DNA of 8,545 nucleotides from Eubacterium sp. (GTDB lineage: Bacteria > Bacillota > Clostridia > Lachnospirales > Lachnospiraceae), in the NCBI GenBank assembly GCA_024681495.1, contig JAILAS010000148.1:1-8545 (forward strand), read 5' to 3'. Within the stretch, counting starts at the first letter, position 1, and each line of letters starts with the position of its first letter. The notes under the pieces were generated by a model. It had not been told where the DNA came from. It ran no database searches and was given only the letters and a program-made list of their open reading frames with translations. The position numbers and the translations under genes are program-made. Below, one piece after another: positions 6,511 through 8,545 of the stretch.

Positions 6511-7420
6511 GAAAGACGGTACGATTCACGAAAAGAGAAAAAGGAAGCGAATGGCCAGGCGCATGAGCATCGTGCTCGGGTCGATTGCTGCGACCGTCGT
6601 GGTGCTGGCCCTCATAGTCGTCTTCGGCTTCAGAATCAGGGTCGTCGAGTACGAGGGCGAATGCGTGTATTCCAACGAGGAGATAAGGCAGTTCGTCATG
6701 AAGGACGGATTCTCCCGCAATTCGCTCTATCTGTGGCTGCAGAACAGGTTCTTCGACCACAGGGAGCTGGAGTTCGTGGATTCGATTCGTGTGGACCTTA
6801 AGTCCCCCTCGAACATCCTCATCACCATAGACGCCAAGGAGACGGCGGGATACGTCGTCAACACGAAGCAGACCTCTGCCACCGAGTCGGGAGACGCTTC
6901 GGAGTCTGCGGATGCATCGGGTGACAATGCGGCCGCCTCGGGAGATGCCTCTTCGGACGCAGGTTCGGCCGTCGCGGATGACAGCCAGGTGGCGGCATCA
7001 GGAGACGTGGTAGCCGCGGATTCGGGAAAGTACGTTTACTTTGATTCGTCCGGGAGGGTCGTGGAATTTTCGGACAGACTGATTGACGGCCCGTTCCATG
7101 TTGAGTGCACTCTGACTGAAGATCCGGTGGACGGAGAGACGCTGAGCCTTGCGCGCAACAGCGCCCTGAGCTATCTGCTGGAGGTGATAGAGAGCCTCGG
7201 TGAGAATTCGCTTTCGCCCGGTAAGATCGTCGTATCGGATAAAAACAGGATCACGCTTTACTTCGGAGATATTACGGTGGAGCTGGGTACATGTTCACAG
7301 ACTGCCGGTAAAATGTTACGGCTGGCGGGCATTTTGCCCAAGCTTTCCAAAAAGAGCGGAACCATTGATATGAGCGAATGGTCGAGCGGTTCCGATGACA
7401 TTATTTTTAAAGAAACATAA
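6503..7420 (+). CDS. divIB: Cell division protein DivIB/FtsQ with low-complexity insert
   Basis: Bitopic septum protein that works with FtsL and DivIC/FtsB to regulate FtsW and its PBP. It has 305 residues: a short basic cytoplasmic tail (1-20), one membrane helix (about 21-43), then a POTRA-like domain beginning FRIRVVEYEGECVYSNEEI (43-61) and continuing through IRVDLKSPSNILITIDAKE (95-113), the pattern typical of FtsQ/DivIB. The beta domain starts YVYFDSSGRVVE (177-188) and continues to about 265, followed by a short tail. Between YVVN (117-120) and KYVYF (176-180), where relatives usually have only a few residues, there is an insert of about 55 residues rich in Ala, Ser, Gly and Asp. The start overlaps ftsW by 8 bases, with GAAGGAA at 6489-6495 as ribosome site, suggesting coupled translation. 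The DivIB/FtsQ family is weakly conserved, so the call leans on architecture and context. Confidence 0.88.
   Translation: MPRKDGTIHEKRKRKRMARRMSIVLGSIAATVVVLALIVVFGFRIRVVEYEGECVYSNEEIRQFVMKDGFSRNSLYLWLQNRFFDHRELEFVDSIRVDLKSPSNILITIDAKETAGYVVNTKQTSATESGDASESADASGDNAAASGDASSDAGSAVADDSQVAASGDVVAADSGKYVYFDSSGRVVEFSDRLIDGPFHVECTLTEDPVDGETLSLARNSALSYLLEVIESLGENSLSPGKIVVSDKNRITLYFGDITVELGTCSQTAGKMLRLAGILPKLSKKSGTIDMSEWSSGSDDIIFKET
6863..7030 (+). other. Ala/Ser/Gly/Asp low-complexity insert within divIB
   Basis: Codons for DivIB residues 121-176 encode a disordered, acidic, proline-free stretch with recurring SGD units (at 129-131, 139-141, 146-148 and 166-168, mostly as ASGD). At DNA level the units are imperfect (tcgggagac, tcgggtgac, tcgggagat, tcaggagac), so they look like old, diverged repeats. 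The reading frame stays intact through the insert. It lies between the POTRA-like and beta domains on the outer face of the membrane. Confidence 0.75.
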
Positions 7421-7429
7421 ATATTATTA

Positions 7430-7458
7430 TTGAATTATGTTTCGAAAATTTGTATTAT
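7430..7458 (+). promoter_or_regulatory. ftsZ: Candidate sigma-A promoter for ftsZ (distal)
   Basis: TTGAAT (7430-7435) and TATTAT (7453-7458) are 17 bases apart, with 4 of 6 and 5 of 6 consensus matches. The -35 hexamer is identical to that of the candidate before mraY. Transcription from about 7465 would give a leader of about 100 bases. That leader could open with a weak stem, AAGTG (7469-7473) with CACTT (7486-7490). Confidence 0.5.
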
Positions 7459-7497
7459 AGAGTAGTGTAAGTGAAAAAATTGTAACACTTCCGGGTT

Positions 7498-7526
7498 TTG
7501 ATTGGGAGAAGATTATGATTTATAGA
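7498..7526 (+). promoter_or_regulatory. ftsZ: Weaker second promoter candidate for ftsZ (proximal)
   Basis: TTGATT (7498-7503) and TATAGA (7521-7526) are also 17 bases apart, each with 4 of 6 consensus matches. In such AT-rich sequence a match of this quality can arise by chance. Tandem promoters in front of ftsZ are known in other bacteria, which is the only reason to list it. Confidence 0.25.
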
Positions 7527-7550
7527 TTTGAATTGAATATATAGGGGAAA

Positions 7551-7559
7551 TAGGAGGAG
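7551..7559 (+). promoter_or_regulatory. Strong ribosome binding site of ftsZ
   Basis: TAGGAGGAG contains a full AGGAGG (7552-7557), the strongest site in the window. It is 8 bases from the GTG at 7566 and 17 from the in-frame ATG at 7575, so it selects the GTG start. Confidence 0.8.
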
Positions 7560-7565
7560 TGTTCA

Positions 7566-8545
7566 GTGTCTGACATGCTTGAAATCAAGTCGGTTGAAGA
7601 TAAGGGCGGTGCGAAAATCCTTGTCATTGGCGTCGGCGGTGCCGGTAATAACGCTATAAACCGAATGATCGGAGAAGAAATTGGAGGCGTCGAATTCATC
7701 GGCGTTAATACGGATAAACAGGCGCTTGACCTTTGCAAGGCCAAGACGCTCATACAGATAGGCGAGAAGCTCACCAAGGGACTTGGAGCAGGTGCTCAGC
7801 CCGAGATCGGTGAGAAGGCCGCAGAGGAGAGCATTGAGGAGTTGGAGGCTGCCGTGCGCGGAGCCGACATGGTCTTTGTCACCTGCGGAATGGGCGGCGG
7901 TACCGGTACAGGTGCAGCTCCCGTGATTGCTAAGCTGGCTAAGGATCTCGACATCCTCACGGTTGGTGTCGTGACCAAGCCCTTTAAGTTCGAAGCCAAG
8001 GCCCGCATGGTCAATGCGGAGGGTGGAATAGAGAAGCTCAAGAGCGCAGTGGATACGCTTATTGTCATCCCCAATGACAAGCTTCTGGAGATTGTCGACA
8101 GACGTACCTCCATGCCCGAGGCTCTGAAGAAGGCCGATGAGGTTCTTCAGCAGGCGGTACAGGGTATTACGGACCTTATCAACATGCCTGCACTTATCAA
8201 TCTTGACTTTGCCGATGTACAGACCGTTATGAAGGATAAGGGTCTTGCTCATATTGGAATCGGTTCCGCCAAGGGCGACGATAAGGCAATCGAGGCCGTC
8301 AGGGCAGCGGTTGAGAGTCCCCTTCTCGAGACCACTATTAACGGTGCTACACATGTCATCGTTAACATTTCGGGTGATATCACCCTCTTCGATGCCAACG
8401 ACGCAGTCAGCTACATCGAGGAGCTGGCAAGTGATAACGCCAACATCATCTTCGGTGCGAAGGTCGATGAGAGCATTCCCGAGGAGGCTACCATCACCGT
8501 CATTGCGACGGGGCTGGATCAGGGTCCTGACACGCAGGCTCTGAC
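7566..8545 (+). CDS. ftsZ: Cell division GTPase FtsZ, 5' part (runs off the window)
   Basis: Tubulin-like GTPase that assembles the division ring. 326 codons are present; the end of the globular domain, the linker and the C-terminal FtsA/SepF-binding tail are beyond the right edge. Read from GTG 7566, the frame is open to the end. Signatures: IGVGGAGNNAINRM (21-34), the tubulin G-box GGGTGTG (110-116) followed by AAPVIAKLA, TKPFKFEAKARM (137-148), and the T7 loop NLDFADVQTVM (212-222) with N212, D214 and D217 for GTP hydrolysis across the protofilament interface. Residue 107, just before GMGGGTGTG, is Cys where Ala is common. T-ending codons such as ggt, gtt and ctt are more frequent than in the preceding genes. 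The AGGAGG site, its own AT-rich upstream region and possible promoters indicate strong expression, partly independent of the upstream operon. Confidence 0.98.
   Translation, partial: MSDMLEIKSVEDKGGAKILVIGVGGAGNNAINRMIGEEIGGVEFIGVNTDKQALDLCKAKTLIQIGEKLTKGLGAGAQPEIGEKAAEESIEELEAAVRGADMVFVTCGMGGGTGTGAAPVIAKLAKDLDILTVGVVTKPFKFEAKARMVNAEGGIEKLKSAVDTLIVIPNDKLLEIVDRRTSMPEALKKADEVLQQAVQGITDLINMPALINLDFADVQTVMKDKGLAHIGIGSAKGDDKAIEAVRAAVESPLLETTINGATHVIVNISGDITLFDANDAVSYIEELASDNANIIFGAKVDESIPEEATITVIATGLDQGPDTQAL

Larger units (their letters stand above)
7421..7565 (+). other. AT-rich spacer before ftsZ
   Basis: This is the longest gap in the window (145 bases) and is visibly richer in A and T than the genes on both sides. 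It holds the promoter candidates and ribosome site listed separately. ftsA, which precedes ftsZ in many Firmicutes, is not here, and no other reading frame of note is present. I see no intrinsic terminator for the upstream genes, so read-through into ftsZ is possible. Confidence 0.8.

Noticed and set aside
7563..8354. Minus-strand frame opposite ftsZ (263 codons)
   Set aside because: It is a shadow of ftsZ, whose plus-strand frame is open from 7566 to the window end with every FtsZ motif.
1..8545. CRISPR array, insertion sequence, tRNA/rRNA gene or prophage part
   Set aside because: I saw no regularly spaced repeats, transposase motifs, cloverleaf patterns or foreign-looking genes; nearly every base is accounted for by the dcw genes and short spacers.

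Overview
The window is a stretch of the division and cell wall (dcw) cluster of a bacterium, with every gene on the + strand. In order it holds the 3' end of rsmH (mraW), an ftsL-like gene, a class B penicillin-binding protein of the FtsI/SpoVD type, mraY, murD, ftsW (SpoVE-type SEDS protein), a divIB/ftsQ-type gene, and the first 326 codons of ftsZ, which runs off the right edge. The gene order, DivIB-like architecture, AGG/AGA-rich arginine codons, strong AGGAGG-type ribosome binding sites and protein style (an ETYEPGST active-site context in the PBP, a LSNLSTAII segment in FtsW) point to a Gram-positive Firmicute of class Clostridia. Lachnospiraceae is my best guess, inferred without any database search. 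Codons mostly end in G or C in the middle of the window. ftsZ uses more T-ending codons, as expected of a highly expressed gene.

Layout: rsmH ends at 377. A 67-base spacer with two hairpins leads to ftsL (445-945). The PBP gene (955-2871) follows after 9 bases. A 90-base spacer holds a good candidate promoter and a long-armed inverted repeat before mraY (2962-3915). murD (3929-5305), ftsW (5308-6510) and divIB (6503-7420) are packed with spacers of 13 and 2 bases and then an 8-base overlap, so they are almost certainly co-transcribed and probably translationally coupled. A 145-base AT-rich spacer with one good and one weak promoter candidate separates divIB from ftsZ (GTG start at 7566).

How the genes work together: MraY makes lipid I at the membrane from UDP-MurNAc-pentapeptide, and MurD supplies the D-Glu step of that precursor in the cytoplasm. 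FtsW polymerises lipid II into glycan, and its partner PBP crosslinks it at the septum. FtsL and DivIB (with DivIC/FtsB, not seen here) form the regulatory subcomplex. FtsZ forms the ring that positions them all. RsmH methylates 16S rRNA and is a customary first member of the cluster.

The window is mostly a conserved housekeeping locus, and I do not see an undescribed system in it. The parts worth a second look are: a 55-residue Ala/Ser/Gly/Asp insert in the middle of DivIB; the internal promoter overlapping an inverted repeat in front of mraY; the paired hairpins before ftsL; and the stripped-down gene set, with no murE, murF, murG, murB or ftsA in the usual places.
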